A stretch of 64,000 nucleotides of DNA from Cognatilysobacter terrigena (GTDB lineage: Bacteria; Pseudomonadota; Gammaproteobacteria; Xanthomonadales; Xanthomonadaceae): the NCBI RefSeq assembly GCF_004361065.1, contig NZ_SELT01000001.1:248001-312000 (forward strand), given 5' to 3'. Of this stretch, positions 16,877 to 24,812 are shown piece by piece. Both the position numbers and the translations under genes were made by a program. Every line of letters starts with the position of its first letter. Positions within the stretch are counted from its first letter, which is position 1. The notes below the pieces were generated by a model. That model saw only the letters and a list, made by a program, of their open reading frames with translations. It did no database searches and was not told where the DNA came from.

Positions 16877-17883
16877 GCGCGCAGCCCGCGGCGTTCGCGC
16901 GTGGTCTTGTACATCGCGTCGTCGGCGCGACTGATCACCGCGTTGGCATCGATCTCGCCGGTGCGCGCGAGCACCACGCCGACGCTCGCGCCGCGGTAGT
17001 CGATATGGCGGCCTTCGCCGAGATCGAATCGTCCCGCGGTCGCGTCGGCCAGCCGGTTGCACAGCACTTCGGCCGAGGCCGCCGCGTTCTCACGCGGGAT
17101 CGTGCCGGCGACGACGAATTCATCGCCGCCAATGCGCGCGATCAAGTCACCGCCGCGCAGCGCGCCTTCGAGCACGCGCGCCATCGCGATCAGGAAGCGA
17201 TCGCCGGCGTCGTGGCCGTAGCGGTCGTTGATCGCCTTGAAGCCGTCGAGGTCGATGAAGGCGACGACGAGGGATCGGTCGTCGCGCTGCACGCGCGCGA
17301 GCATGCGATTGAGTTCGAGCTCCAGCGAGCGACGATTTGGCAGGCCGGTGAGCGGGTCGGACAGCGCCGACGTCGCCAGTTCGGAGTTCGCGCGCCGCAG
17401 CTGGTCGATCAGGCGCTCGCGTTCGACGTGGTACGCGATGAGTCGCGAGAACAGCCGCAGCACGTTCTCGGAGTCGGTATCGAGCACGTGGCGTTCGGCG
17501 CTGGCGGCGCACAGCGTGCCGAACAGCGCGCCGTCACCAGTGCGCACGGGCACGCTCACGTAGGTCTGCAGGCCGAGCGCGGCCGCGGCCTCGGAATCGC
17601 CCCAGCGGTCCGGCACGTCATCGCACTGGGTCCGGCCTTCTTCGAGCGCGCGCTTGCAGAGCGTGTCGTTCCACGGAACGGTCAGCCCTTCGGGCATCTG
17701 CAGCGCGCCGCGGTTGTGCGAATACAGGATGTGCTGTTCGCCCGCCACCTCGTCGATCTCGGTAAGGTAGGCGGACTCCAGGCCGGTGACGGTCTGGAGC
17801 ATGTCGAGCAGGGGCCGCACGAGCTGGTCGAGCGAGCGGGCGCCTTCGAGCGATTGCGAGAGCTGGGCGAGCAGCCGATCCAT
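16873..17883 (-). CDS. diguanylate cyclase with GAF sensor domain
   Basis: A 336-residue cytosolic protein. A GAF domain (about 13-155) carries the pattern TGLESAYLTEIDE, then WNDTLCKRAL and YVSVPVRTGDGALFGTLCAAS. A linking helix follows, then a GGDEF domain (about 170-330). SDPLTGLPNRRS starts the GGDEF domain, the active-site loop is GGDEF at 252-256, and an inhibitory RxxD site (RGGD, 243-246) sits five residues before it. It should make cyclic di-GMP from two GTP under product feedback, triggered by an unknown GAF ligand or redox state. A second GAF-GGDEF lies at 24813. Confidence 0.92.
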   Translation of the reverse strand: MDRLLAQLSQSLEGARSLDQLVRPLLDMLQTVTGLESAYLTEIDEVAGEQHILYSHNRGALQMPEGLTVPWNDTLCKRALEEGRTQCDDVPDRWGDSEAAAALGLQTYVSVPVRTGDGALFGTLCAASAERHVLDTDSENVLRLFSRLIAYHVERERLIDQLRRANSELATSALSDPLTGLPNRRSLELELNRMLARVQRDDRSLVVAFIDLDGFKAINDRYGHDAGDRFLIAMARVLEGALRGGDLIARIGGDEFVVAGTIPRENAAASAEVLCNRLADATAGRFDLGEGRHIDYRGASVGVVLARTGEIDANAVISRADDAMYKTTRERRGLRA

Positions 17884-18019
17884 CCGTCTTCCCCAAGTCG
17901 GTGAAGCGATTTTGCACGACTGCGGCCCGCGTGGCTCAACACGGCGTGATACCGGCCGGGCTCTGTCGTCGAAGGATTCATCGCGTCGGCCCTATGCTTC
18001 CACCCAGGAGGACGTGGCG

Positions 18020-18286
18020 ATGGCGACGGGTTGGGCAGGCGACGGTGCGGTGCAGGAGCAGATCGACGCGACGGTCGGCGATGCGATCCGCCGTGCGAGA
18101 AGCCGCCTTCCGAGCGGACCGGGCCGCAGCCACTGCGAGGAGTGCGAGGCGCCGATTCCCGAGGCGCGCCGCAATGCACTGCCGGGTGTCCGCCTCTGCG
18201 TGGCCTGCCAGGAAGCGCTCGACGAAGAGGAGCGCACCTTCACCGGCTACAACCGCCGCGGCAGCAAGGACAGCCAGCTGCGCTGA
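18020..18286 (+). CDS. DksA/TraR-type C4 zinc-finger protein (YbiI-like)
   Basis: An 88-residue protein with a single zinc finger, Cys39-x2-Cys42 and Cys60-x2-Cys63, in the context HCEECEAPIPEARRNALPG and LCVACQEALD. It lacks the long coiled coil of DksA, so it belongs to the short YbiI/TraR-like branch. Members may bind the RNA polymerase secondary channel, but for the YbiI branch this is not established. The start has AGGAGG nearby (18007-18012). It ends directly against the convergent NUDIX gene with no gap. Confidence 0.85.
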   Translation: MATGWAGDGAVQEQIDATVGDAIRRARSRLPSGPGRSHCEECEAPIPEARRNALPGVRLCVACQEALDEEERTFTGYNRRGSKDSQLR

Positions 18287-18760
18287 TCAGATCAGCGGGC
18301 CGCCGTTGACCAGCGTGTCGAGCCGGTCGAGCAGGGGGCGCTGGCTTTCGAGCATCTTCGTATGCGCGCGCTGGAGCGGGAACCATTGCGCGCGGTCGAC
18401 TTCCGGGAACTCCGTGAAGCGCCCGCTGCGTGGCGGCCACTCCATGCGGAACATGATGCTGTTGAGCTGGGCGGGATCGAAGTCGCCTTCCATCGCGAAC
18501 GCCTCGACCCACTTGCCGCCCTTCTGACGCAGCCGGCCCAGCGGTGCGAGATCGCCCGTCGCCGGCATGCCGAGCTCGTCCTCGAACTCGCGCCGCGCGG
18601 TTTCCTCCGGTGTTTCGCCGGGATTCGGGCCGCCTTTCGGGATGCTCCACGCGCCGTCGTCGCGCGAGTGCCAGAACGGGCCGCCGGGATGCGCGAGGAG
18701 CACATGCAACCCGTCGCGTTCCTTGCGGTAGAGCAGGATGCCGGCGCTTTCCTGGGGCAT
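18287..18760 (-). CDS. NUDIX hydrolase
   Basis: A 157-residue protein. The Nudix box is complete: GGPNPGETPEETARREFEDE followed by LGM, giving G-x5-E-x7-R-E-x2-E-E-like spacing for Mg2+-dependent pyrophosphohydrolysis. The N-terminus SAGILLYRKERDGLHVLLAHPGG with WSIPKGG just before the box is typical of diadenosine polyphosphate or NUDIX-like repair hydrolases. The C-terminus PEVDRAQWFPLQRAHTKML matches that group. The nucleotide substrate is not resolvable by reading. Cytosolic and transcribed alone. Confidence 0.88.
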   Translation of the reverse strand: MPQESAGILLYRKERDGLHVLLAHPGGPFWHSRDDGAWSIPKGGPNPGETPEETARREFEDELGMPATGDLAPLGRLRQKGGKWVEAFAMEGDFDPAQLNSIMFRMEWPPRSGRFTEFPEVDRAQWFPLQRAHTKMLESQRPLLDRLDTLVNGGPLI

Positions 18761-18821
18761 GCGACGTCGCTTATGAACCGCGGCGAAGTCTTGCCGCGTC
18801 GACGCGTCGACAGCGTGAACG

Positions 18822-19214
18822 TTACTGCGGGCGAGATGCGGCGTCGCGATCGTCCGAGCGCTCGACGCGTTCGGCTTCGAGTACTGCGAGATAGGCCTCG
18901 AGGGTCAGGCCAGCGGCCTCGGCTTCCAGGGTCGCGGGTGTTTCGAGTGCCGGCGCGACGCGGATGCTGAGCGGCGTGTCGTCGTTCGACAGCGTGGCTC
19001 GCGCGTGCCGCAGCATCGCGATCGCCATGCCCGCGCTGTCGGTGGATGCGATGACGCGACCGCCGAGCACGAGCGCGTATTCGTCATCGCGCTTCGCGAC
19101 CCCGCCGACGATGCGATCGTCGGCGGCGAGCAGATGCGCGACCGCCGGCATGCTGCGGCCGCTGTCGCCGTCGGAGCGGCGGCGTGGATGGCGAGGGCGC
19201 GAGGAAACGGGCAT
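18822..19214 (-). CDS. hypothetical protein, lineage-specific
   Basis: An open frame of up to 130 residues. The credible part is the C-terminal stretch of about 95 residues: LLAADDRIVGGVAKRDDEYALVLGGRV, then VIASTDSAGMAIAMLRHARA, then TLEAEAAGLTLEAYLAVLEAERVERSDD. It looks like a small alpha-beta protein. The N-terminal 36 residues are basic and may be spurious; an ATG at 19151 is an alternative start. I recognise no family. Balanced acidic composition and helix periodicity favour real coding. Confidence 0.4.
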   Translation of the reverse strand: MPVSSRPRHPRRRSDGDSGRSMPAVAHLLAADDRIVGGVAKRDDEYALVLGGRVIASTDSAGMAIAMLRHARATLSNDDTPLSIRVAPALETPATLEAEAAGLTLEAYLAVLEAERVERSDDRDAASRPQ

Positions 19215-19288
19215 GGCGTGGCGCGGGCGATGGGGCGCGCAGTCTGCACCCTCGCGCATCGCGGCGCGAGGGGCGTAGCGCGCGGGCG

Positions 19289-19627
19289 TCAGTGCTCCAA
19301 CCCGTCCTGCCCGCCGCGGCCGGACAGATCGGTCCGCTCGCCGAGGGATGCACCCGTGCCGATGCCTGCGCTCGAATCCGCGCCCTCCATGCGGCGGCCC
19401 GTATCGCGATCGGCGAGACGCCCGAGGCTGTCGTCCTGCGATGGCGCCTGCTGCGATGACGTACGCGACGTCGCGGTCTGGCCGGTTCCCTCGCGTTCCG
19501 CACGTTCGCGGGCGGCGTCTTGGGCGCGGCGGCCTTCGATGGCGGAGTCGAGCCCGCTGTGGTTGCTCCCGACCAGGTTGCTGTTGCCGTAGCCGCCGTC
19601 GTCGTGGACGCGTTTGTCGTTGCTCAT
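19289..19627 (-). CDS. small hydrophilic, probably disordered protein
   Basis: A 112-residue protein with almost no hydrophobic core. It is rich in Gly, Asp, Ser, Arg and Gln, with segments such as KRVHDDGGYGNSNLVGSNH, ARERAEREGTGQTATSRTSS and GIGTGASLGERTDLSGRGGQ. The composition resembles stress-induced hydrophilin-like proteins (inference only). A GGGAGC ribosome site lies about nine bases before the ATG. It lies upstream of the next SDR gene in the plus-direction map but is transcribed separately on the minus strand. No known family. Confidence 0.5.
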   Translation of the reverse strand: MSNDKRVHDDGGYGNSNLVGSNHSGLDSAIEGRRAQDAARERAEREGTGQTATSRTSSQQAPSQDDSLGRLADRDTGRRMEGADSSAGIGTGASLGERTDLSGRGGQDGLEH

Positions 19628-19688
19628 CGTCGTGCTCCCGATGTGTTGGCGTCAGCGTGCCGTGCGCAGCGTGACCCGTGCGTCGCGA

Positions 19689-20588
19689 TCAATGACGCGG
19701 CTGGTTCCGCTCGACGTCGAGCCGCTGCAGGATGCTGCCGTGCACGCCGGTGCCGATAGCGAGCGGGCGATGCAGGTTGCCGCTTTCGATCGGCGCTTCC
19801 GGCGCTTCGTCCTGCAGCAGCTGCTGCATCGCGCCGGTCATGCCGTGCGTGATCGTTTGCGACATGCGCTCGGCGATGACGGCGGCGGTCGCGGACAGCC
19901 CGACGGTGACCTCGTCCTGGGGCGCGTTCACCACGCCGACGATCGCGTCGACGATCTCCTCGGCATCGGTGATCGGGAACGGATGCAGCGTGTGCCCCGT
20001 GTAGTTCGCCGCGTGGTCGAAGAACGGCGTATCCGCCGCCATCGGCAGCACCGCGCAGATGCGGATGTTGTTCGCGCCCACTGCGGCGACCTCCTGACGC
20101 AACGCATCGCAGAGGCCGATAATTCCGTACTTCGTCGCGCAGTAGCTCGCGTAGTACGGCGCCGGCGTGCGGCCCAGCATCGACGCGACGTTGATCAACG
20201 TGCCGTCGCCGAGCTGGCGGAAGTGGCGGAGCGCAACGTAGCTGCCTGCGATCGCGCCGCCGAGGTTGGTCTGCACGACGCGCATGTGATCCTCGAGCGG
20301 AATGCGCTCGAACGCACCCAGCGCGGCGACGCCCGCGTTGTTGATCCACACGTCGAACCGGTTGAACTTCGCGATCGCCGCGGCAGCGAGCTTCTCGACG
20401 GCATGGGGATCGCCGACGTCGCAGGTCACCGCGATCGCGTTGGGGCCGCATTCGTCCGCGAGTTGCTGCAGCAGGTGCGAGCGGCGCGCGGCGAGCACCA
20501 GGTTGAAGCCTTCCTGGGCCAGGCGCAGCGCCACGCCGCGGCCGAAACCGCTGGAGGCGCCGGTGATGACGACGGTGCGTGCAGGCAT
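19689..20588 (-). CDS. SDR-family oxidoreductase
   Basis: A 299-residue classical short-chain dehydrogenase. The cofactor motif TGASSGFGRGVALRLA (T-G-x3-G-x-G) is near the N-terminus. NNAGVAALGA (N-N-A-G) follows the fourth strand, with active-site Tyr/Lys in SYCATKYGIIG (Y-x3-K). The C-terminal extension of about 60 residues (QTITHGMTGAMQQLLQDEAP) is longer than usual and helical. The Arg in AARRSHL after strand 2 suggests NADP preference. The substrate is unknown. I start at ATG 20588, where the conserved strand follows at once; the frame opens nine residues earlier. Confidence 0.85.
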   Translation of the reverse strand: MPARTVVITGASSGFGRGVALRLAQEGFNLVLAARRSHLLQQLADECGPNAIAVTCDVGDPHAVEKLAAAAIAKFNRFDVWINNAGVAALGAFERIPLEDHMRVVQTNLGGAIAGSYVALRHFRQLGDGTLINVASMLGRTPAPYYASYCATKYGIIGLCDALRQEVAAVGANNIRICAVLPMAADTPFFDHAANYTGHTLHPFPITDAEEIVDAIVGVVNAPQDEVTVGLSATAAVIAERMSQTITHGMTGAMQQLLQDEAPEAPIESGNLHRPLAIGTGVHGSILQRLDVERNQPRH

Positions 20589-20654
20589 GGTCGATTCCCG
20601 TTGGACGATCGGCACAGCCTGCGGGACCGGCCGTGGTGGCCGGGTGTGCGTCGG

Positions 20655-21632
20655 TCAGTGCGGGCGACTGCGCGAGTCGTCGAAGGAGTCGTCACCGGGC
20701 CGCCGATGCACCGGCGGCACGTCGGGCGACCAACGCGGATCGACCGTGGCGCGGCTTCGCGGCGTGTCTGCGCGCATGCGGTCGGCCGGAATGCGCGCCG
20801 AGCGGCCGGCGAGGCGCTCGAACTCGAGCACGTCGTGCGAGCAGAAGATGTCGATGTCCGAGCCGTGCGTGCGTCGCAGCTCGCGCAGGCGCTTCTGGTT
20901 GTCGAGGCGCGCGCGGCGATCCTTCTCGAGCATCCACTGGTAGAAGCGCAGGCCCGGCGTGCAGTGCGGACGGACCGCGTCCATTTCCGCGTGATAGAAG
21001 TAGGCGTCGCCCGCGTTGAGTTTCCAGCGCCCTTCGCTGCGTACCGCGACGCCGACGTGCCCGTGGGTATGCCCGTGCAGCGGAACGAGCAGCACGTCGG
21101 ACGGCAGGCTTTCGAGTTCGCGCACGCAGTCGAAACCCATCCATTTTTCGCCCGACGAGCCGGCGTACGTATGCCACTGGCCGCGCGTCGACCACTGCTG
21201 TGGACGGAAGCGCTGCCGGTCCATCCACGTCTTCTGCTGTTCGGCGTATTCGCGCTCGCGCGTCGTCAGGTGCACTCGCGCATGCGGGAAGTCGTCGAGA
21301 CCGCCGGCGTGGTCGAAATCGAGATGCGTCAGCACGATGTCGCGGACGTCGCGCGGATCGAAACCCATGCGTTCGACCTGGCGGATCGCGGTCATCTCCT
21401 CGCGGAAATCCGGCGCGACGAGGCCGAGGAAGAATCCGGAAATACGACTGCGCGGGTCATGGACATCGCGCAGCCCCATGCCGGTGTCGACGAGGATCAG
21501 GCGATCGTCGGCTTCGAGCAGAAGGCAGTGGGAGGTGAGATGGCCGCGCTCGACCATGGAACGCGTGAAGCCGTCCATCAACCGGCCGCCGAGAGGGCAG
21601 GTCGAAATGCAGTTGAGATGATGGATCTTCAT
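20655..21632 (-). CDS. MBL-fold metallo-hydrolase (lactonase-like)
   Basis: A 325-residue protein with the metallo-beta-lactamase signature THLDFDHAGG (H-x-D-x-D-H), a later HGHTHGHVG block and AGDAYFYH supplying further metal ligands, and FCSHD near the C-terminus. The DFDHAGG version is typical of the N-acyl-homoserine-lactonase/arylsulfatase branch, so a quorum-quenching lactonase is possible. Other MBL hydrolases share it, and I cannot decide by reading. It begins KIHHLNCISTCPLGGRLMDG with no signal peptide. The upstream 13 residues of open frame lack support. Confidence 0.82.
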   Translation of the reverse strand: MKIHHLNCISTCPLGGRLMDGFTRSMVERGHLTSHCLLLEADDRLILVDTGMGLRDVHDPRSRISGFFLGLVAPDFREEMTAIRQVERMGFDPRDVRDIVLTHLDFDHAGGLDDFPHARVHLTTREREYAEQQKTWMDRQRFRPQQWSTRGQWHTYAGSSGEKWMGFDCVRELESLPSDVLLVPLHGHTHGHVGVAVRSEGRWKLNAGDAYFYHAEMDAVRPHCTPGLRFYQWMLEKDRRARLDNQKRLRELRRTHGSDIDIFCSHDVLEFERLAGRSARIPADRMRADTPRSRATVDPRWSPDVPPVHRRPGDDSFDDSRSRPH

Positions 21633-21704
21633 GGTCACGCCCGCCCGCCACGACGTGACCGAGGCTGGCAAGGCCGGGGTCGGCGCGCCGTGACAGCGGC
21701 CCGT

Positions 21705-22544
21705 TCAGCCGAGTGCGTCGGGCAGCACCACCGTGCAATCGGCGCGCAGGGCGAGGCTCGCGAGCTCGTCCGCACGTGTCGACCCGCGCGTGAGCAGCGC
21801 GATCGGTGTGCCCGCTTCGTGCGCCATGCGCGCGAAACGGAAGCCGGAATACACCATCAGTGACGAGCCGACGACGAGCAGCGCATCGCTCGCCGCGAGC
21901 GCGTCACGTGCATGTTCGAACCGCGCACGCGGCACGTTCTCGCCGAAGAACACGACGTCCGGCTTCAGCATGCCGCCGCAGCACGTGCAGGCGGGAATGA
22001 CGAAGTCGCGGAAGTCGGTGCGTTCGAGATCGGCGTCGCCATCGGGCGCGAATGCGGCGATCGTATCGATCCAGCCCGCGTTCGCATCGGCGAGTCGCTG
22101 CTGCATCGCCTCGCGAGGCGTGAGGTCGCCGCAGTCGAGGCAACGGATCGTGTCGAGGCGGCCATGCAGGTCGATCACATGGCGACTGCCCGCACGCTGG
22201 TGCAGCGTGTCGACGTTCTGGGTGAGCAGCATCGACATGCGGCCCGTCGCCTCCCACTCCGCGAGTGCGCGATGCGCGCGGTTCGGCTGCGCTGTCGAGA
22301 ACACCGGCCAGCCGGCGAACGAGCGCGCCCAGTAGCGACGTCGCGTTTCGTCGTCCTGCGTAAAGGCCTGGTACGTGACGGGCGGCTTGCGCTTCCAGCC
22401 GCCGGCTTCATCGCGGTAGTCCGGGATGCCGGACGCGGTGCTGCAGCCCGCCCCGGTCAGCACGAAGACTCGGTCGAACGCGGAGAGCCAGTCGCGCAGC
22501 AGGCGGGCCTCGGAGGCGGCGTCGACGTCGGCGATCACGTGCAT
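21705..22544 (-). CDS. NAD-dependent deacylase, SIR2 (sirtuin) family
   Basis: A 279-residue single-domain sirtuin. The NAD-binding GAGCSTASGIPDYRD, the ribose/adenine TQNVDTLHQRAGS and catalytic His in IDLHGRLD are intact. A zinc finger is formed by RCLDC and ACTCCGG, followed by LKPDVVFFGENVP. SLMVYSGFRFA replaces the more usual V-x-P-A loop. The class II-like GCSTASGIPDYR motif suggests activity on protein lysine acyl groups or lipoamide, as in mitochondrial SIRT4-type enzymes. Cytosolic. The large insert between the finger cysteines (about 70 residues) is notable. Confidence 0.9.
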   Translation of the reverse strand: MHVIADVDAASEARLLRDWLSAFDRVFVLTGAGCSTASGIPDYRDEAGGWKRKPPVTYQAFTQDDETRRRYWARSFAGWPVFSTAQPNRAHRALAEWEATGRMSMLLTQNVDTLHQRAGSRHVIDLHGRLDTIRCLDCGDLTPREAMQQRLADANAGWIDTIAAFAPDGDADLERTDFRDFVIPACTCCGGMLKPDVVFFGENVPRARFEHARDALAASDALLVVGSSLMVYSGFRFARMAHEAGTPIALLTRGSTRADELASLALRADCTVVLPDALG

Positions 22545-22585
22545 GCGTGCATCCTAGCGGCCGAGCCTGTCATGGAGATGACGCG

Positions 22586-22774
22586 ATGCCGACCGATCGC
22601 CGACCGCCGTGGAAGAAGCCCGCGCCCAAGGGGACGGGCGGGGCGGGCGGGCACCTCACGCCAGCGCAGAAGGAGGCGGCGAAGGCCCGCGCGGAGGCGG
22701 CGGGTCGCCGCTACCCGAACCTCGTGGACAACATGTGGGCAATGCGCCAGCCGAAGGGCGGCGATCAGGCGTAG
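22586..22774 (+). CDS. small basic hypothetical protein of 62 residues
   Basis: Reads PTDRRPPWKKPAPKGTGG, then HLTPAQKEAAKARAEAAGRR, then YPNLVDNMWAMRQPKGG. The N-terminus is Pro/Lys-rich and the middle is an Ala/Lys helix. GGAG lies eight bases before the ATG, and the sequence is of a type I associate with conserved short xanthomonad proteins, often RNA- or DNA-adjacent without known role. Its last ten bases overlap the convergent SDR gene. Function unknown. Confidence 0.55.
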   Translation: MPTDRRPPWKKPAPKGTGGAGGHLTPAQKEAAKARAEAAGRRYPNLVDNMWAMRQPKGGDQA

Positions 22775-23565
22775 ATCATCTTGCGGCTCATGCCGCCATC
22801 GGCGACGAAGTTCTGGCCGGTGATGAAGCCCGCGGCGTCGGACAGCAGATACACGGCCAACATGCCGATGTCTTCGGGCGTGCCGACGCGCCCCACAGGA
22901 TGCTGCTGTTGATCCTTGCGACCCAGCTTGGGGCGGCGTCGCGACGCCGGCTTCTGCCACGCTTCCGTCGGCACCCAGCCGGGGCTGATGCAGTTCACGC
23001 GTATGTCGGGCCCGGCGCTAATGGCGAGGGCGTGAGTGAATGCCACGAGGCCACCTTTGCTCGTCGCGTAGCACTCGGTATCGGGTTCGGACTGCATCGC
23101 GCGGGTCGAGGCGATGTTGACGATCGCGCCCTTGGATTCGCGCAGTGCCGGTAGTGCGTCGCGACTGCACAGGAATGCACTGCTGAGGTTGGTCGCGAGA
23201 TAGCGGTTCCAATCGGCGAGCGACAGCGCTTCGAGTTTTCCGCTGTGCGGATCGGCGTTCGCGGCGTTGTTGACGAGGCCGTCGATGCGCCCGTATTCGC
23301 GCCGTGCCGCGTCGACGAAGCGCCGCACCGAGCGCTCCTTCGACACGTCGAGATGAACGAACATCGCGGCGGCGCCGGCGTCCCACTCCTCGATGCAGGC
23401 GGCGCCCGCATCGTCGTCGCTGTCGCCGATCACCACCGCGCCTCCGGCCGCGAGCACGCAGTGCGCAATGCCGCGGCCGATGCCCTGCGCGCCGCCGGTG
23501 ACGAGCACGACGCGCCCGCGCAGCGGTTGCGCGTCGAACGTCGGGATCGGCGGCGTCAGGCCCAT
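22765..23565 (-). CDS. SDR-family oxidoreductase
   Basis: A 266-residue short-chain dehydrogenase with all core motifs: VTGGAQGIGRGIAH for the cofactor, VNNAAN after strand 4, Ser in NIASTRAMQ, and CYATSKGG (Y-x3-K). The C-terminus YLLSDAAGFITGQNFVADGG is the classical tetramer-forming end. Asp in GDSDDD after strand 2 suggests NAD(H). A basic insert (ASRRRPKLGRKDQQQH) in the substrate loop is unusual. I start at ATG 23565; the open frame further upstream to 23754 is antisense to the hibernation factor gene and is not coding. Confidence 0.88.
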   Translation of the reverse strand: MGLTPPIPTFDAQPLRGRVVLVTGGAQGIGRGIAHCVLAAGGAVVIGDSDDDAGAACIEEWDAGAAAMFVHLDVSKERSVRRFVDAARREYGRIDGLVNNAANADPHSGKLEALSLADWNRYLATNLSSAFLCSRDALPALRESKGAIVNIASTRAMQSEPDTECYATSKGGLVAFTHALAISAGPDIRVNCISPGWVPTEAWQKPASRRRPKLGRKDQQQHPVGRVGTPEDIGMLAVYLLSDAAGFITGQNFVADGGMSRKMIYA

Positions 23566-23584
23566 GTTGGAAGGCGCATGCCCG

Positions 23585-23893
23585 TCAGTGCAGGCGACCG
23601 AGGTCGCTGTCGAGGCGGCGCTGCAGCTTCTTCGCTGCGCCCGTGATCGCCGCCGCGATCGTGTCCGCATCTTCTGATGCCGCGAGCGGCGGGCGGCCTT
23701 CGACCTTGGCTTCGAGCAGGCAATGACGATCCCCGTTGCCACGCCGTTCGGCATTCTTGTCGTGCAGGTGCACTTCGATGCGCGTCACCTGGTCCGCGAA
23801 CCGCGACAGCGTGCTGTCCAGCGTCTGCCGAACATGGCGCTCGACGGACTCGTCGTACTGGATGTGGTTGTCGTGATTGATTTCGATGTGCAT
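23585..23893 (-). CDS. HPF/RaiA-like ribosome-associated protein
   Basis: A 102-residue protein of the HPF/YfiA fold. HIEINHDNHIQYDESVERHV and RIEVHLHDKNAERRGNGDRH provide the two strands of the beta-alpha-beta-beta-beta-alpha domain. EDADTIAAAITGAAKKLQRRLD is the second helix, with the basic face that contacts 16S rRNA. Members bind the 30S decoding region and promote 100S or inactive 70S ribosomes in stationary phase. The sequence diverges from typical HPF, so a looser stress-related version is possible. No C-terminal dimerisation domain. Confidence 0.78.
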   Translation of the reverse strand: MHIEINHDNHIQYDESVERHVRQTLDSTLSRFADQVTRIEVHLHDKNAERRGNGDRHCLLEAKVEGRPPLAASEDADTIAAAITGAAKKLQRRLDSDLGRLH

Positions 23894-23953
23894 GGCGACA
23901 TCCCGCTCTGTGGGTCGGTCTCCACCGTAGACGACCGGCCGTGGACAAAAGGT

Positions 23954-24724
23954 TCAGCGCGTCTGCGCGGTGTGTGAATGCTCGGCGTCGATGGCGTGGA
24001 AGATCTCTTCGACCATCGGCGTCCACGTGCTCCAGGCGTGCTTGCCGGGGCGCACGAGGACGTGGTTCGACGGCAGCGCCTCGGCGACGAGGGGCATGCC
24101 TTCGCGCAGGTAGTCGTTGTCGCCGTAGGCGAGCCAGACGTTGCGCGTGCGTTCCGGCGCGGCGCGCCAGGTCTTCATCTGCGCCCAGAGGTCGCGCTGC
24201 CAGAGCACCTTCTGGTCGAGCGACGACGTGCGGGGGTTCCACGCGCCGAGCCCGCCCGCCGCGCGGATCTCGTCGTGGATCTCGCGCTCGCCGGTGTACG
24301 GCGCGAGCATGACGATGCCGTCGACCTGCTCGGGGTACATGCCGTCGTAAAGGATGCTGCCCATGCCGCCGAGCGACGCGCCCACGAGCCAGATCTCGGT
24401 GTAGGCGCGGCGACGCGCCGGGAGCAGCACTTCGTCATGCAGGCGCTGCGGCGCGCTGCGGTCGACGGAGTAGGGCATCGACAGCTCGGCGAAGAGGACG
24501 TCGGCGTCCGGCCAGACGCGTTGGATGGCTTCGCCCACGCCGCTGCGACGCAGCGATTCCAGCCGATCGCGGCGCCCTGGCAACACCACTACCAGCCGCT
24601 TGGAGCCTTCCTTCGAGGGCAGCAACGCGGTAGGCACGGGTCGCGACAGGTCGACGCGCGTCGGAACGCAGGCGAGCAATGCGCTCGCGGCAAGCAGGAC
24701 CACCGACCACCGCAACAGACGCAT
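23954..24724 (-). CDS. alpha/beta-hydrolase lipoprotein
   Basis: A 256-residue protein with a lipoprotein signal (lipobox LLAC). The hydrolase fold shows LVVVLPGRRD for the first strand region and the nucleophile elbow GASLGG (G-x-S-x-G) at about 116-121. Asp in AYGDNDYL and a late His (PGKHAWSTW) complete a plausible Ser-Asp-His triad. It is therefore likely an active esterase or lipase-type enzyme attached to a membrane. GGGAGGGT upstream of ATG 24724 gives a strong ribosome site; the frame opens five residues earlier. Substrate unknown. Confidence 0.8.
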   Translation of the reverse strand: MRLLRWSVVLLAASALLACVPTRVDLSRPVPTALLPSKEGSKRLVVVLPGRRDRLESLRRSGVGEAIQRVWPDADVLFAELSMPYSVDRSAPQRLHDEVLLPARRRAYTEIWLVGASLGGMGSILYDGMYPEQVDGIVMLAPYTGEREIHDEIRAAGGLGAWNPRTSSLDQKVLWQRDLWAQMKTWRAAPERTRNVWLAYGDNDYLREGMPLVAEALPSNHVLVRPGKHAWSTWTPMVEEIFHAIDAEHSHTAQTR

Positions 24725-24812
24725 GTGAGACCCTCCCATTCAGCAAACACGAGTCTCGCAGGCGGGCGTTACGACAGGGTCGACGCAACGCGTGACGTCG
24801 TAAGCGTGACCG

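Noticed and set aside
19614-21863. Plus-strand frame of over 700 codons
   Set aside because: It is antisense to the SDR and MBL genes, which have clear motifs. It is Arg-rich and featureless.
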